Source: Desarmillaria ectypa
Taxonomy: Eukaryota; Basidiomycota; Agaricomycetes; Agaricales; Physalacriaceae
Assembly (NCBI GenBank): GCA_030407005.1
Contig: JAUDYN010000011.1
Location: forward strand, 920,501-984,500
DNA length: 64,000 bases
Direction of reading: 5' to 3'
Each line of letters opens with the position of its first letter. The stretch's first letter is position 1. Made by a program: the position numbers and the translations under genes. Under the pieces are notes generated by a model. The model did no database searches, had not been told where the DNA came from, and saw only the letters and a list, made by a program, of their open reading frames with translations. Shown one piece after another: positions 11,754 to 22,843 of the stretch.

Positions 11754-13451
11754 CTAAGGCTCTTCCAAAGGGGTGTCGAACTGTGTTGCAATTTGACTGA
11801 TCCAGTACTGATCAATCAAGTTTTTCCATATTTCTTCGTCTGGATTGATAATCCATTTGACGCATCCATCTGTTCTTTTGGCGAGGTATGCTACGTCGCC
11901 GTGTTCCAAGTATTCGTGATCCAGTATCTTGACCACTATTTTCCTGGTTGCGATTTTTGGAGTATATATGGTGTGGTTTACACTAGCCTGGTACTCTTGG
12001 ATCACTTCCAAGGCGTTCGTCATTTCATTCTCTCGAACCCATGAGTTGTGTTCACGGGTCCATCCCTTCCATTTGACTAGGTAGTCCGTGACTTCCCTAG
12101 ATGGTTGTCCTCACTTGGACTGTACCTTTCTGGTGTGCAAGTCTAAGACTTCTTCAATTTTGTACTCTTCTTGACTGTCGACGAGGTCCAGAGGAGGAGG
12201 CGGCGGTTGTTCTTGGTTTACGAATGAGGGTGCGACGTATGGAGTCAGCAACTTCTCATTGAACCGGGGGTGAATCTTCCAGTGGGGCGGCAGTTTCAGC
12301 TTGTATGCTGCTGCTCCTGACTTTTCGATGATTTTGAATGGTCCCATTCGTTTATCGTCGAGCTTCTTCTTTGGCTGAGGAAGATGAAGGTTGGCAGTGT
12401 CCAGCCATACCTTATCTCCCACCTGGTACTCTCTTTGAGTCTGTTTTTTCTTGTCATATTGCGCCTTCATTTGCGCCGTGGCCTTTTCCAATGCTTCATG
12501 GACCTCCTTATGGACCTTGGCCATAGTTTCTGTGAAGTTGACAGCTGCAGGATTTGTGAAGCTGGTTTTTTGTATTGACTCGGGAATGAGTCAGGGATTT
12601 CGTCTGTATAGGACCATGAAAGGACTTTTGCCCATGGCCGAGTGAACTCGGTTGTTGTGGGCAAATTCAGCAAGTGGTAGCCATGCTACCCAGTCGGTCT
12701 GTCTGTGGTTGACAAAGATACAGAGGTATTTCTCAACCTCCTGGTTGACTCTCTCTGTCTGTCCATCTGTCTGTGGATGATAGGCTGTAGACATGTTCTG
12801 AGTGATATTCAGCATTCGATAGAGTTCTTTCATGAACGCTGAGACAAATTGAGGTCCTCTGTCAGAGATAACCACTTGCGGCATTCCATGTTTTGCGTAT
12901 ACTTGATTGCGAAGTATTAATGCTCATCCTTCTACTGATAACTCCTCATTGCATGGAATCAAGAGGATGTTTTTGGAGAAATGATCTACGATGACCAGTA
13001 GAGCGTCGAACCCTTCTGACTTGGGAAGTCCGGTGACCATATCGACTGAGATATGCGTCCAGGGGGTGTCGGGGATTTTGTTGGGATGAAGAGGGGCAGC
13101 CTTAGCCTGCATATCACTCTTCGTCCTTTGACAAGTCTTGCATCCTTTGATATAAGACTCCACGTCCTTCTTCATCTTCGGCCACCAGTACTCACGAAGT
13201 ATGAGCTCCTTGGTCTTTGCTATTCCTGGGTGTCCAGCGGTGATATGATCATGGAATTGTGTGATGATCTCTCTGCATAGTATCGAGTCGTTGGGAATGT
13301 AGACTCGTCCGTCGTACCACAGGATTTCATTTTCCTGCATGATTCCTCTTTCATGGTTAAGAGATTTCTCGATCCCTTGATCCCATTGTTCCTTCTGCTT
13401 TGTTGCATCTCTTATATGCGTGATCCTTTCTTCCGTTGTTGGTAATATCAA
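11754..13451 (-). pseudogene. G1 integrase with C-terminal chromodomain (broken)
   Basis: Integrase zinc finger: HDHITAGHPG ... CKTCQRTKSD (HHCC). DDE core: Asp in ISVDMVTGLPKS, Asp in ISDRGPQFVSAF, Glu in QTERVNQEVEK. A GPY/F-like motif, KRMGPFKIIEKSG, comes next. The chromodomain is DYLVKWKGW ... ENEM.NALEVIQEYQ and ends near 11754. The frame is interrupted by TGA codons near 12108 and 12915, where G3 (or family sense) has Arg or Trp codons. All three DDE residues are present, but the gene cannot be read through without suppressing stops. Confidence 0.85.
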
Positions 13452-13520
13452 CGCTCAGAAGTGTTCTGGGAATAAGACAACAACGTCTTTGTTGTCTTTT
13501 TTTCCCTGATCGTGATTGTC

Positions 13521-14971
13521 TCATCTGCTGAGAAGATCGGCCTTCTGATTAGCAGTCCCAGCTTTATGTTGAAGGATAAAGTGGTATTCCACTAGTTCGG
13601 TGACCCACCGAGCTTGTCGGCGATTCAACTTCTGGGGTTTCCAGAAGTATTGGAGATTCTGGTGGTCAGTCCAGATCTCTACAGTCTCTTTGGTGCCCAT
13701 GAGATAATGGTGCCACTCCTCTAATGCTAGCATGATGGCTAACAACTCCTTGTTGTAGATTTCATAGTTGCGCTCGGTGATGGTGAGCGCTTTTGACATG
13801 AAGGCAACTGGTCTCCATTTACCTTCCTTTTCCTGGCTCAAGACGGCGCCAATGGCTCTGTCGCTAGCATCGGCTTCTACTCAGAACTTTCCATCATCCG
13901 AAGGAATCATAAGAACTATGTTTGTCATCATCAACTTCTTGAGTTGTTTAAACACTTGTTCTTGTTCGGGTCCCCACGTCCAGTCTACCTTTCCGGTTAA
14001 CTGGGTAAGAGGACATACTATCTTTGAGTAGTCCTTGATGAACTTCCGGTAGAAGTTTGTGAATCCTAAAAAGGACTGTAGTTCCTTCTTCTTTGTCAGG
14101 GTCAGCCATTCCGCTATCCCTGCTATCTTGACTGGGTCCATGCAAATGGCATCTTCGCTGATGATCACTTCTAGGTATTTGGTTTCGAGTACCTCGAACT
14201 CGCACTTTTCTGCTTTGAGGAATAGTTTGTTCTTTCGAAGTCTTTGGAGTACTTGTCATACTATACTCCGGTGTTCTGACAAGGATTTCGTAAAGATGAG
14301 TATGTCGTTGAGGTAAATGGTGACTTTTCCTCCAGTGATCAAATCCTTGAATATGTCGTTCATCATCCATTAGAACATGGCTGGTGAATTCGTAAGCCCA
14401 AAGAACATTACCGTGGGTTCGAAGAGCCCTCGGTTAGTTCTGAACGCGGCTTTTTCTTCGTCTCCATCTCGGATGCGGACATTGTTGTATCCCCATCGCA
14501 CGTCCAGTTTAGAAAAGTACTTGGCCTCTCATAGTTTGTCAATTAGCTCGGAAATGAGCGGAAGGGGATAACGATTCTTGATCATCATTTTGAGGGATGG
14601 ATTCGTCCCGAGTCTAAGTTCTCATCCAAGAACTTATCCAACTGTTCCTGCTCATTTCGATTGAGCAGGTACACCTTGCAATCCAAGGTAGATTTTGCGT
14701 TGGGGACCAGCTCAATGGCGTGGTCCCATGGTCTTCTTTCTGGTAACTCGTCGAAGCTTTCCTTAGAGAATAGATCTCTAAAGCTTTGATATTGAGGAGG
14801 TACTAGCTTCTCAAACGTCTGCTTTGGTTTTTCAGCATTGGCTGCTGCAGCCAACTCATTCACGTGATGGATGGCATGAAGGATTATTTCTTCTTGCATA
14901 TTGACGGCAAGAATACTTTCTTCTTCCTCAAGCTCTTTGTCCCATCGGTCTTCTTTATCTGCGTCGGGCAA
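13521..14971 (-). pseudogene. G1 reverse transcriptase-RNase H (broken, YLND)
   Basis: RT motifs: [62 protein letters not shown]. RNase H: DASDRAIGAVLSQ, KELLAIMLALEEW, WTDHQNLQYF, KADLLSR, with all acidic residues present. The YxDD box reads YLND (14304-14315): the first Asp of the catalytic pair is Asn, a GAC-to-AAC change. About 80 bp are missing near 14,600 relative to G3. This removes the segment between HPSK and MxIKN and shifts the frame. Extra stops (TGA, one TAA) are scattered through the domain. Non-functional as read. Confidence 0.85.
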
Positions 14972-14998
14972 GGTGAAGTAATTCTGGATGCAATGACA

Positions 14999-16474
14999 TC
15001 ATCCGAATGTCAAGGTTCCCACCTTCCAGTTGACAAAAGGGTTGTGGCGTTTAAGCCAGTCATGGCCCAAGTACACTGTCTTGGAACCAAGGTCTGTGAC
15101 CGCGAGATCGATCCTCTCACTATGTCCTCCAATTGTCATCTGGAGTTCTACGAACTCGGTGACATCCCCTGCCTTGTTGCGCGTTCCATCGGCATTGTAG
15201 ACCGGTATAGGGGCTGTGGCCTTCCTGGTGTCCAGCTGGTGTTGCTGGACATATGTTCGGTTGATAGAGCTGCCCGTGCAACCACTATCCAATAATGCTC
15301 GGGTTGTCAATATCTTTTTCCCAGTACATGGGGAAAGTTGGATGTCTACCAAGAAGTCCCATCTGGAACTCTTGGTGCCACGAATATAATGAATGGGTTC
15401 ATGTAATTCATAGAGCCATTCTCGGGCGATGCTCCCTCCCATCTGTAAGCTTTGAATAAGCTCATCGTTGATTTCTCCAAGTCATTTGGGGTGTACCCAA
15501 ATAGAGAGAATCGATTTGGCGTTTGCCAAGTTCTTGGAGTCACGTATTGCACGCATCGTCCAGTCAATTCCAAATGGTTTAAACCATTGGAACCCATCTT
15601 GCTTCCCCATGCATTCAGAAGACTTTTCTTGTTTCCCCGTACGTTTGGAAGCATTTGATACCCCCTTGTTAGGATGGGTGTCGGGTTTGACGCTCCCCCT
15701 TGCATTCGGGAGGTCAGTGGTCTGTGTTTCCGGTGTTCTGATTATCGGGGTACTGGCTTTGGATTGGCTGACTTGCCACATCTTAAAAGCTGTGTCGTCT
15801 TCTTCATCAGGTACTTCCACGATGGTAGTTCTGCTGAAATGCCCCCTTTTTACTGCCTGGGCGCTAGCAGGATCCTGTCTCTTTTCCTCAGCCGGCACCA
15901 TTTGCAACAGAGTTTGAAATTCCTTGGTCATTAACTCCCAGCTAGTGCCTAAGGTGACCTTCGCATGGTTGTTGACCCTCTGACTTGCCGGCCCGGTTTG
16001 GTACTCAGCGTCGTCACGTTTTCCACTCCTCAGACTGGTTTGTCTGGGTCGATCCTGGCCTTGGTTAGAGGCACTATCCTGGTCCTCTGCCGACCCTGGC
16101 GGAACTGGTGAGCTTGCCCCGCCGCTCGAGGCAGGTACTGGGATGGTCGGACTTCTGGGAGTCCCAAAGGAGTCCCACCTACTGGTCCCTGCTTGTCACT
16201 GTGCGCTCAGTGGTGTATCTGGTGAGCACTGCTTGTTGGACTTTGTTGCGGTGCCAACACCACTTGGCAAGTCCCGCTCCAGTTCGTCGGAGGCTCGGGA
16301 TTTGTCACTACAGATACTAGTGTCAGCATTTTCTAGGAGTATGACGTATCTGTTTGTCTTTGATGATTCTTTCTTCTTTGTCTTTGGCTTTGGTGAAGTC
16401 ATAGATATATTCGTATTTGTATGTATTTTTCTATTTTCATAATAGTCAATCCAACCCGTGGAAACCAAGGACAC
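14999..16474 (-). pseudogene. G1 aspartic protease and upstream spacer domain
   Basis: Protease segment 14999..15442 carries TRALLDSGCTGSSINRTYV (DSG active site), followed by a flap-like VTEFVELQMTIGG and YLGHDWLKRHNP. Upstream (15482..16474) is a Ser/Thr/Lys-rich linker with an acidic patch EVPDEEDDTAF. It joins the protease to the gag C-terminus, is interrupted by at least two stops, and is absent from G3. The DSG triad appears intact; protease itself is confidently recognised. Confidence 0.75.
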
Positions 16475-16518
16475 ACCTTGAGACTTGGGCGTGCAAGGGG
16501 AATCGAACCCTTGACGCC

Positions 16519-17892
16519 CTACTCTTTTACCTCCTCAATCTTGGAGGTGCTCGGTACCACTGCGTCAGTGGGCCCCACATATCTCACAATGTTCTTCTCT
16601 TTTCTTGTAGGGCAATCCCTGCTCAGGTGACCCTTTTGGTCGCACCTAAAACAGCACCCCTCAGCCTTTTGCCGGTCTATGTCCATGGGCTTCCCTGCCC
16701 CTCCATATGTCGTCCACTTACCTGTTCCAGCATCCTGACTGGCTCCTCCACTCCCAGCACTCGGCTTTGGAGCCAAGGAACTTGTCGCCCCAGCAGTGTT
16801 CTTGCCACTGGATTGCTGTTGCTGGGGACGTGGGCCCTGCTTCTGGCCGTCCTGAGGCGTACTAGTGGTCTGATCAAAGACCCATTTCCACTGTTGCTCT
16901 TCATACATCCTAAGGATGCGTTCCTTCCATTCTGGGTATGAGCGCGGAATGCTCACGCCCATATTCGATATGAAGGTCATGTACGAGCTAGGCACTCCTA
17001 GCCACACTGCCTTCACCATTGCGCCGCGTTCAGCCTCATCAGTTCTCCAGCCTGCTAGCTTCGCTTCTTCTTCCAGCTTCTGGAAGTAGTGGGAGGCGGG
17101 CTGCACTCCCATACGCAAGTCGAACATGTGTTTTTCATGAATTTCCTTGATCGCGGGATCTCAGAATTGTCATGTGACCAGGTTGATGAAGTTGGCCCAG
17201 TCAGGGTATCAGAAGTGGGCGGCAGTGCCATCGAAGGCATCCCCCACCCAGTATTCAGGTCTCTTGTAGACCCACCAGTCCTTGGCGGTGCCCTCGAAGT
17301 GGGATGTCGCAAACAGTATCAGGTGCAATGGCACCTGGAAGTAGTGTCTGAACACTTCAAAGTAGGCGATGCAATCGCCTATAAAGTGCTCGATGTCATC
17401 ATGGTCCCCTTTGAACGGGGCAGGGACCTTGACAAGGGTTGGTTTGATGCCCAAATACGGGGCATCAGCAGCAGCATTCCCGACCAGGTTTGGGATTGGG
17501 TCAGAGGGTCCCTGACCAGGGGGCGGTCTTGGGATCGAGAATCGATCTGGCCTGTACCCCAGGTAGCCTCTTGGTGGCCCCAGCGGTCTTCCCCTCTCTG
17601 GCTCCTTCTCACGCTCTTGGACTCGGAGGTAGTCCGCCAGTGTCTTGCGGGCGGCGTCCTCCTTGTTGAGCTCATCGTGCATTTCTGCTATGCACTGCTC
17701 TTTCTCCTGCAACTTGGTTCGCATCTGCTGCCAAGTTTCTTCTGCCATGGCAGGGGTTCTTGACGCCCCTGTGGTGGCGTTTCCTGCAGGAGCTCCTTCT
17801 GCTTCCATATCTTCTCCTGCCCCTGTGAAGAGAAGACTACCACCCTGATAGGGGTGATATCCTTGGTGACGCACCCTATGATGTGGGGGCAA
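16519..17892 (-). pseudogene. G1 gag with CCHC zinc knuckle (three TGA interruptions)
   Basis: Gag-like capsid segment: coiled-coil-forming EETWQQMRTKLQEKEQCIAEM, then YLGIKPTLVKVPAPFKGDHDD, FIGDCIAYFEVFRHYF and ATSHFEGTAKDWW. A second half follows from FDLRMGVQPASHYFQKLEEEA. The nucleocapsid motif CFRCDQKGHLSRDC is a complete CX2CX4HX4C knuckle. Three in-frame TGAs between 17209 and 17128 sit where Arg (CGA) is expected. At least one (after AHF) is shared with G3, so it predates or recurs in both copies. Confidence 0.8.
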
Positions 17893-17904
17893 GTCAGGAA
17901 GTGG

Positions 17905-19084
17905 TCATGGGCTTACGACCGGGGTATCCGGTGGGTGGTCCGGATAGATTTCGTATTGGGGATGGTGGTATTCCATCCCGCCATAATAACCTGTATCGTA
18001 GATAAACGTATTATACTGGGGCTCTTGCCCCTGCTCATTCCTCTCGTGCCACCTCCAGCCTCCATAGGTGCTGGAGGGTCCTATCCAGCTCTCGTTGCTC
18101 CTGAGGGGTTCTGGGTAGTAACCCTGGAAAGTGATCCCCTGCGGAGGGGCGGAAAATTGACCAGTCGCAGTTGGCGCATATCCAGTGATTGATGATATTG
18201 GCCCTGGCATTGCTAGGGCCTTCGAGGGGAATTCGGATGGGGTTGCCCCTGTTAAGGGCAAGCCACTCATCCATTTCGACCCTGGGTTCGTCCCAGAGGT
18301 CGCGGGCTTCGACGTTCCTTCATTGAATTTCCCATGCTGCAGTCCGATATGGACCGAATAGTCTCCAATCGACCTTGGAGAGTTCAGGCCAGATGTAGTC
18401 GGGCCCATCTGGATTGAAGGGGTCGTCGGCGGCACGGGGAGCGGACGGGACCAGGGCGTTGTCTCCGACGATGTTGTCGTCAGACTCATCATTGGAGATT
18501 TCGATGACGGGGAGGGAGGAGAGGGAGAATTCTTCTCCCTCGTCTGGCCACTGCTCATGGCCCCAGGGGCCGTAAGGGTGGTTTCGATCCATGCCGGGAT
18601 TGTCGGGGTGTCGAGGTCCGGAGTATTCGGACCTGCTACTGTTGTCGCTGTCAGGCGATGGGGAGTCGGACCTCTGCCGGGATATGCGGAGCGTGGGGGT
18701 TCTTGGACAAGGGGGGGGGCTGGGGTATGGGGGCGGAGGTTCATCCCCCTCAGCCCGAACGTCCCTCTCGTATTTTTCGGTCTCCGCGAGACCAGCTGTT
18801 GGTCGCTCCAGTGCGACGGTGGGTCGTTCCATCCGGTAACGGAGGAGGACGGCTCTCGCATTATAGGCATGAGCGGATTGGACAATCTGGGCCCGAAGTT
18901 CTGAGATCCCCGGAGATGGGGGCCTCGAATCATTGCTCTCCTTGGAGGAGGAGGCGGGGCCGACAATGAATCGGGCCTGGGGGCGAACAAGTGGTAGTTC
19001 CTCTCATTCTCCCAGTCTTGCGGGGGATAGCCCCCTGGGAAGGACATCGGTGGTGGGTGGGACGGGGCAGGGTTCTGGGATCGG
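17905..19084 (-). pseudogene. G1 Pro/Ser-rich ORF between micro-ORF and gag
   Basis: Two overlapping frames are open here. One gives a 407-codon ORF (17905..19128), Pro/Ser-rich and repetitive. The other is the frame that continues from the transmembrane micro-ORF past its TGA. It looks more protein-like, with SELRAQIVQSAHAYNARAV, PPPPYPSPPP, an acidic EISNDESDDNIVGDNA, and ELDRTLQHLWRLEVAREE (18035..18274). I favour the second as the ancestral coding frame because the same segments recur in G3. It has at least two stops in G1. No known domain recognised. Confidence 0.55.
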
Positions 19085-19237
19085 TCATCGGGGCTGCCTT
19101 CTGAGCAGTGCCCAGAGTTCTTCCTCATAAATTAGTACGGTGAGGACCGTGAAGAAAGACAATAGTATGGCGCTGCTGATTGCGACGCCAAGAGAGATGG
19201 TTCGGGCTTCTTGAGAGTTTCTGTCTTCTCCGGACAT
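19085..19237 (-). CDS. G1 50-aa single-pass transmembrane micro-ORF
   Basis: 50 codons, ATG 19235-19237 to TGA 19085-19087. It has a polar N-terminus (MSGEDRNSQEAR), one ~20-residue hydrophobic helix (VAISSAILLSFFTVLTVLI) and a charged tail (YEEELWALLRRQPR). Sequence, length and stop position are conserved in G3 (28991..29143) and recognisable in the more diverged G2 (36999..37142). It lies just downstream of the primer site, before gag. Downstream sequence in the same frame also looks coding (see the Pro-rich ORF), so it could be the N-terminus of a larger protein. Function unknown; I know of no standard Ty3/Gypsy protein in this position. Confidence 0.6.
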   Translation of the reverse strand: MSGEDRNSQEARTISLGVAISSAILLSFFTVLTVLIYEEELWALLRRQPR

Positions 19238-19282
19238 GAGGAAGTTCTTCTATATGGCTAGCATAATAGAAGAGGAAAGAAA

Positions 19283-19296
19283 TATCTCTTGTTTAA
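19283..19296 (-). promoter_or_regulatory. G1 self-complementary primer-binding site
   Basis: Directly adjacent to the 5' LTR. Minus-strand TTAAACAAGAGATA is a perfect 14-nt complement of TATCTCTTGTTTAA inside the LTR (19439-19452 on plus). It has no resemblance to the tRNA-iMet site TGGTATCAGAGC. Predicted to be primed by the folded-back 5' end of the element's own RNA, as in Tf1/sushi. Confidence 0.75.
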
Positions 19297-19724
19297 TGTT
19301 AGGTGCCGACTTGGACATGTGACTTGGGGCAGTCAGCTGATCCCTCTGGGCCGTTACGCATTCGAACGATCACCCAAATGAGAGATGGAAGCTAAGTAGC
19401 CTTTAGTCTTGTGTTAACAAGAAGTATATGGTTGTAATTTAAACAAGAGATAGAGTACAACTGTCTAGTTTACTCTGTTTATATAGTATTTCTACGGCGT
19501 TATAATTAGATGAAACATTATGGTCCATGCACAAATGGTGTCGAAGTTAGATGATCCGGGAGGATCATAGAACCAATAGAAAGTGTCTGGGGTGACAGAT
19601 GGTGAGAACAAGGGTGGTAGCTGGCGAATAGCTGGATACGAGTTGGTTTCTGGGCTAGATTAGATGGGTGAGTCATGGATATGACTCGGATAAGATAAGA
19701 TAAGATAATGGAAAAATCGTAACA
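19297..19724 (-). repeat. G1 5' LTR
   Basis: 428 bp with TG...CA ends; carries the promoter (TATATAAACAGAG on minus) and the predicted RNA start 34 bp downstream. Confidence 0.9.
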
Positions 19725-21176
19725 CACTCTTGAAATGAGCAAATCATACTGTTCTCTTTATCTCACTCTCCTGCCTCTTACACTAACTCTTTAAACTGCT
19801 GGAAAAAGTCATCTATCACTAGATACTTGTCTTATTATAAACTTTCAAGTTGTTTATACTTGAGAATCCTTTCTGCTCTATCACTGAAGTCTGGTAACAT
19901 TTGCCTTGAAAGTGAAATAACTTAAATATTATCATCAACTGTTATGCTTGTTATAGTATCAGAGCTTCTAGAAATTGTACCAGTTTAGTGTAGCTTCTTT
20001 AAACATTGAGATGCAAAAGATGACTCTGAAAGATTGAGCAGCAAACTGCTTGTGAAATGCTATGAAGTATATTTCACAGTGATTGAAAAAGCAGTTAACA
20101 TTGTTGAACTTTTCTTTAAAGAGGATAGATAGCTGGAGAAGTGTTAGTTTGATATCTTCTCAAAAATTTATATTATTAGAACCTATCTTCTAAGAGTCTA
20201 ACAGGTCTGGCAGTAGTGTCAGATTCTGGACCCTGGGAAGAGATCATAGATTTGCATCAGAGTGGAGTAAATTCACTAGAGTCAGCCATGTTGTAAAATA
20301 GCATATAATAAAGATGATGAGTGCAGTGATAAACTAAAAGACTTGAACATGTGAGAGAGATTAGGTTGGAAAGGATGTAACTACTATTGATGGGCTGATC
20401 TGTCTAATATATATACTATAAGGTGTATACTTTTAGAATATATTATTATCTACTAGTGTCCATGTCTGACTCATTACTGAGTGAGCAGACAAATGAATGA
20501 CTTAAGGAGAAGATATGTGAAGGATTATATGCTTTAATACTATTCTGATTGCCAAATTGCTATATACAGCTAGGCACCTTTTCAACAAGCCAGAATAGTA
20601 GTGGAGATGATAATATTTAGAGTGATGTATTGAGTCTAGATCTATATGACCCAATAGGTTCTTCTCCTCTTCTGACAAAGAGTTGGCTTTCTTTCAGGAT
20701 AGTTCTTGCTGAGATTCTTTGCTATAGTAATATTTATAAAAGTGATAGTAGTTCAGGCTGAAAGCTATATAGTGGCATAAAAGAATATAGTTATAATAGA
20801 TGTAACTTATTGTAATAATAGTCATTTGTTGCATACTGTATCATAGAATATTTATTTCCTCCTGAGGCTCTACTTTAGTATAATAACTTCTTATATCTGT
20901 TTTCAACTAACTTCATTTATGAGAGATTTTTCTTGCAGACTCTGCTATCAACTGTTCAAGGGTCATCCCTACTATTCTCTACTCTTTCTGGTATGACTAA
21001 CTACTCTTTAAAATATCATTCTCCCACTTTATTCACATTCTGAGTGTTAATTCTAATTGTATCACAGACTTAATCTATGAATCATTGTTGCCTAGTTAAG
21101 TGCTTGATAATAAGTAAGTGCAAATATATTTTGGTATTTAGATCATTAATTTAGATATACAAACTCATATATATAC
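19725..21176. other. CpG-free decayed repeat DNA
   Basis: No ORF of note and no CpG dinucleotide that I can find across this stretch. At 19954-19970 it contains tagtatcagagcttcta. The first 12 nt match the tRNA-iMet primer site TGGTATCAGAGC except for one G-to-A change, so this is probably the remains of an ordinary tRNA-primed LTR element, older than G1. Confidence 0.5.
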
Positions 21177-21417
21177 TGTTGGAATTTGAGAGTTGAGTCA
21201 AGATAATGGCAATCCAGCATCATGCTGAATTTGCTGATCAAAAGAGAAGCACTAGAAAAAATGTAGAAGATTCTAATAAATTAGCATTTAGTATATAAGT
21301 AGGTACAGTAGTGTATATATGCATGTGCTTGCAAAGCTCAGCCAAGCACAATACTATTGGCCTGAAATCACACATGTATTAACTAGAAACAAACTGATCC
21401 CTCCTGTTTTTACAATA
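21177..21417 (+). mobile_element. Copia-like solo LTR, copy 2
   Basis: 241 bp, TGTTGGAATTTGAGAG...TTTTTACAATA, flanked by the perfect 5-bp duplication TATAC (21172-21176 and 21418-21422). It is the reverse-complement homologue of 10079..10326. Its right end reads ATA where copy 1 has ACA, a C-to-T change. Confidence 0.75.
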
Positions 21418-21673
21418 TATACATACATAAATACTAATGTTTAAGTTTAAGGTTAAGTATGATAGAAACACTGGAGGTTCCCTCTAGATTATAATAATTG
21501 AGTAGGTTTGTTTAATATATACTTCAAATTTAACTTCTAGATGTGTCTATACAAGAGACACTAGTCAAAATAGTAACTATAAGAGACACATTTAGGATAA
21601 AATATAGTAACTATCTAGATGAGCTGTTATGCACTTAAATGGGACTTTCACTAATCTTGATCATTAAACACAC

Positions 21674-22028
21674 TGTTAGGACCCAGTTATCACATGATCT
21701 TGGGACCAGACACTAGTTTCTGGGCTGTCTCACATTTGGACAATCACCCTGATTGGGATAGTGGTGGAGGTCTTTAGAGGAGTGGATAATTTGGAAGATG
21801 CAGAACATACATGAGAACTATGTTACTTATATACTGAAATATGGTGCATATATATGTTTATGCATTATCCATATGTTTGGGTCAGCTGATAAAAAGAGAG
21901 TTGCTTTGAGGTAGAAAGAGGGTTGTAAAGGATGACAGCATGAGTGAATGGGTGAACAATGAGTAATATGGAATGACCAATGATGATAAGATGTTAGATT
22001 AGATAGGGAAAATAGAAAAATCATAATA
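21674..22028 (-). repeat. G2 outer 3' LTR (type B)
   Basis: 355 bp, TGTTAGGACCCAG...CATAATA; the terminal CA has become TA. The polypurine tract (complement ttacccccttgttaaa) follows at 22029 on plus. Confidence 0.75.
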
Positions 22029-22045
22029 TTACCCCCTTGTTAAAG

Positions 22046-22843
22046 CAGTCATCCCAACTGCTAAGACTCTTCCTGGGGGTTTTCAAGTTGTTTTTTGACT
22101 TGATCGATCCAGTATTGGTTGATCATCATTTTCCATTAAATTTGGTTCAGATTAAGAATCCACTTTTTTAGTCCATCCTTTTGTTGAGCAAGATATGCAA
22201 TGTCACTGTTCTCAGAGTACTTGTGATCAAGTATGTTGGTCACCATCTTTTTGTTGGTTATGATTTTGGTAGAGTGTAGAGTTCAGTTAACATTGTTCTC
22301 ATACTCTGTGATTGCTTCTTGGGTGTTCCCCATCTCAGTGTCTTGGACCCAACAATTGTGTTCCTGAGTCCATGACTTCCTTTGAAGGCTGTCCTCTTTT
22401 TCCTCATACATGGTGGGTTTGGGAATCTAATACTTCTTCAATCTCATATTCTTCTTATCCATTGACAAGGTCAGGAGGGGGAGGTGGCAGTTGCTGTTGG
22501 TTTGGGAATGATGGTTCATTGTACAGAGTCAGTAGCTTCTCATTGAATTGGGGGTGAATTTTCCAATGGGGCAGCAGTTTTAATTTGTATGCTGAAGCAC
22601 CAGCTTTTTCAAGAATAATGAATGGTCCTATTTGTTTGTCATCCAGTTTTTTCTTAGGATGGGAAAGGTGAAGGTTGGCTGTGTCAAGCCAAATCTTGTT
22701 GCTTACTTGGTATCCTCATGCCATCTGTTTTCTTTTGTTGTATTGATGCTTTATTTGTGCCACTGCCTTTTCTAATGTCTTATGCACTTTCTTATGTACT
22801 TGTGCCATGGATTCAGTGAATTCCATGGCTGCTGGGTTAGCGA
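22046..22843 (-). pseudogene. G2 integrase C-terminus/chromodomain remnant
   Basis: Heavily decayed homologue of the G1 region 11754-12560. Recognisable pieces are MAQVHKKVHKTLEKAVAQIK and a GPF-like segment. It is separated from the integrase core by the solo LTR at 22844..24302. Confidence 0.6.

Larger units (their letters stand above)
11299..19724 (-). mobile_element. Ty3/Gypsy chromovirus G1, full length with decayed ORFs
   Basis: 8,426-bp element on the minus strand. LTRs 11299..11721 and 19297..19724 both run TGTTAGG...TAACA on plus. The 5-bp target duplication CACTC is perfect at 11294-11298 and 19725-19729. In element order: 5' LTR, primer site, transmembrane micro-ORF, Pro-rich ORF, gag with zinc knuckle, protease, RT, RNase H, integrase with GPY/F motif, chromodomain, polypurine tract, 3' LTR. 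The order PR-RT-RH-INT-chromodomain makes it a chromovirus. The frame is broken by several stop codons, mostly TGA where the related copy G3 has CGA, and by a small deletion in RT. The two LTRs differ by scattered changes that by eye are nearly all C/T or G/A. Not autonomous as read. Confidence 0.92.

Noticed and set aside
19085..19237. Envelope-like gene in the Gypsy elements
   Set aside because: The protein is only ~50 residues, lies before gag rather than after pol, and has no ectodomain, so calling it env is not justified.
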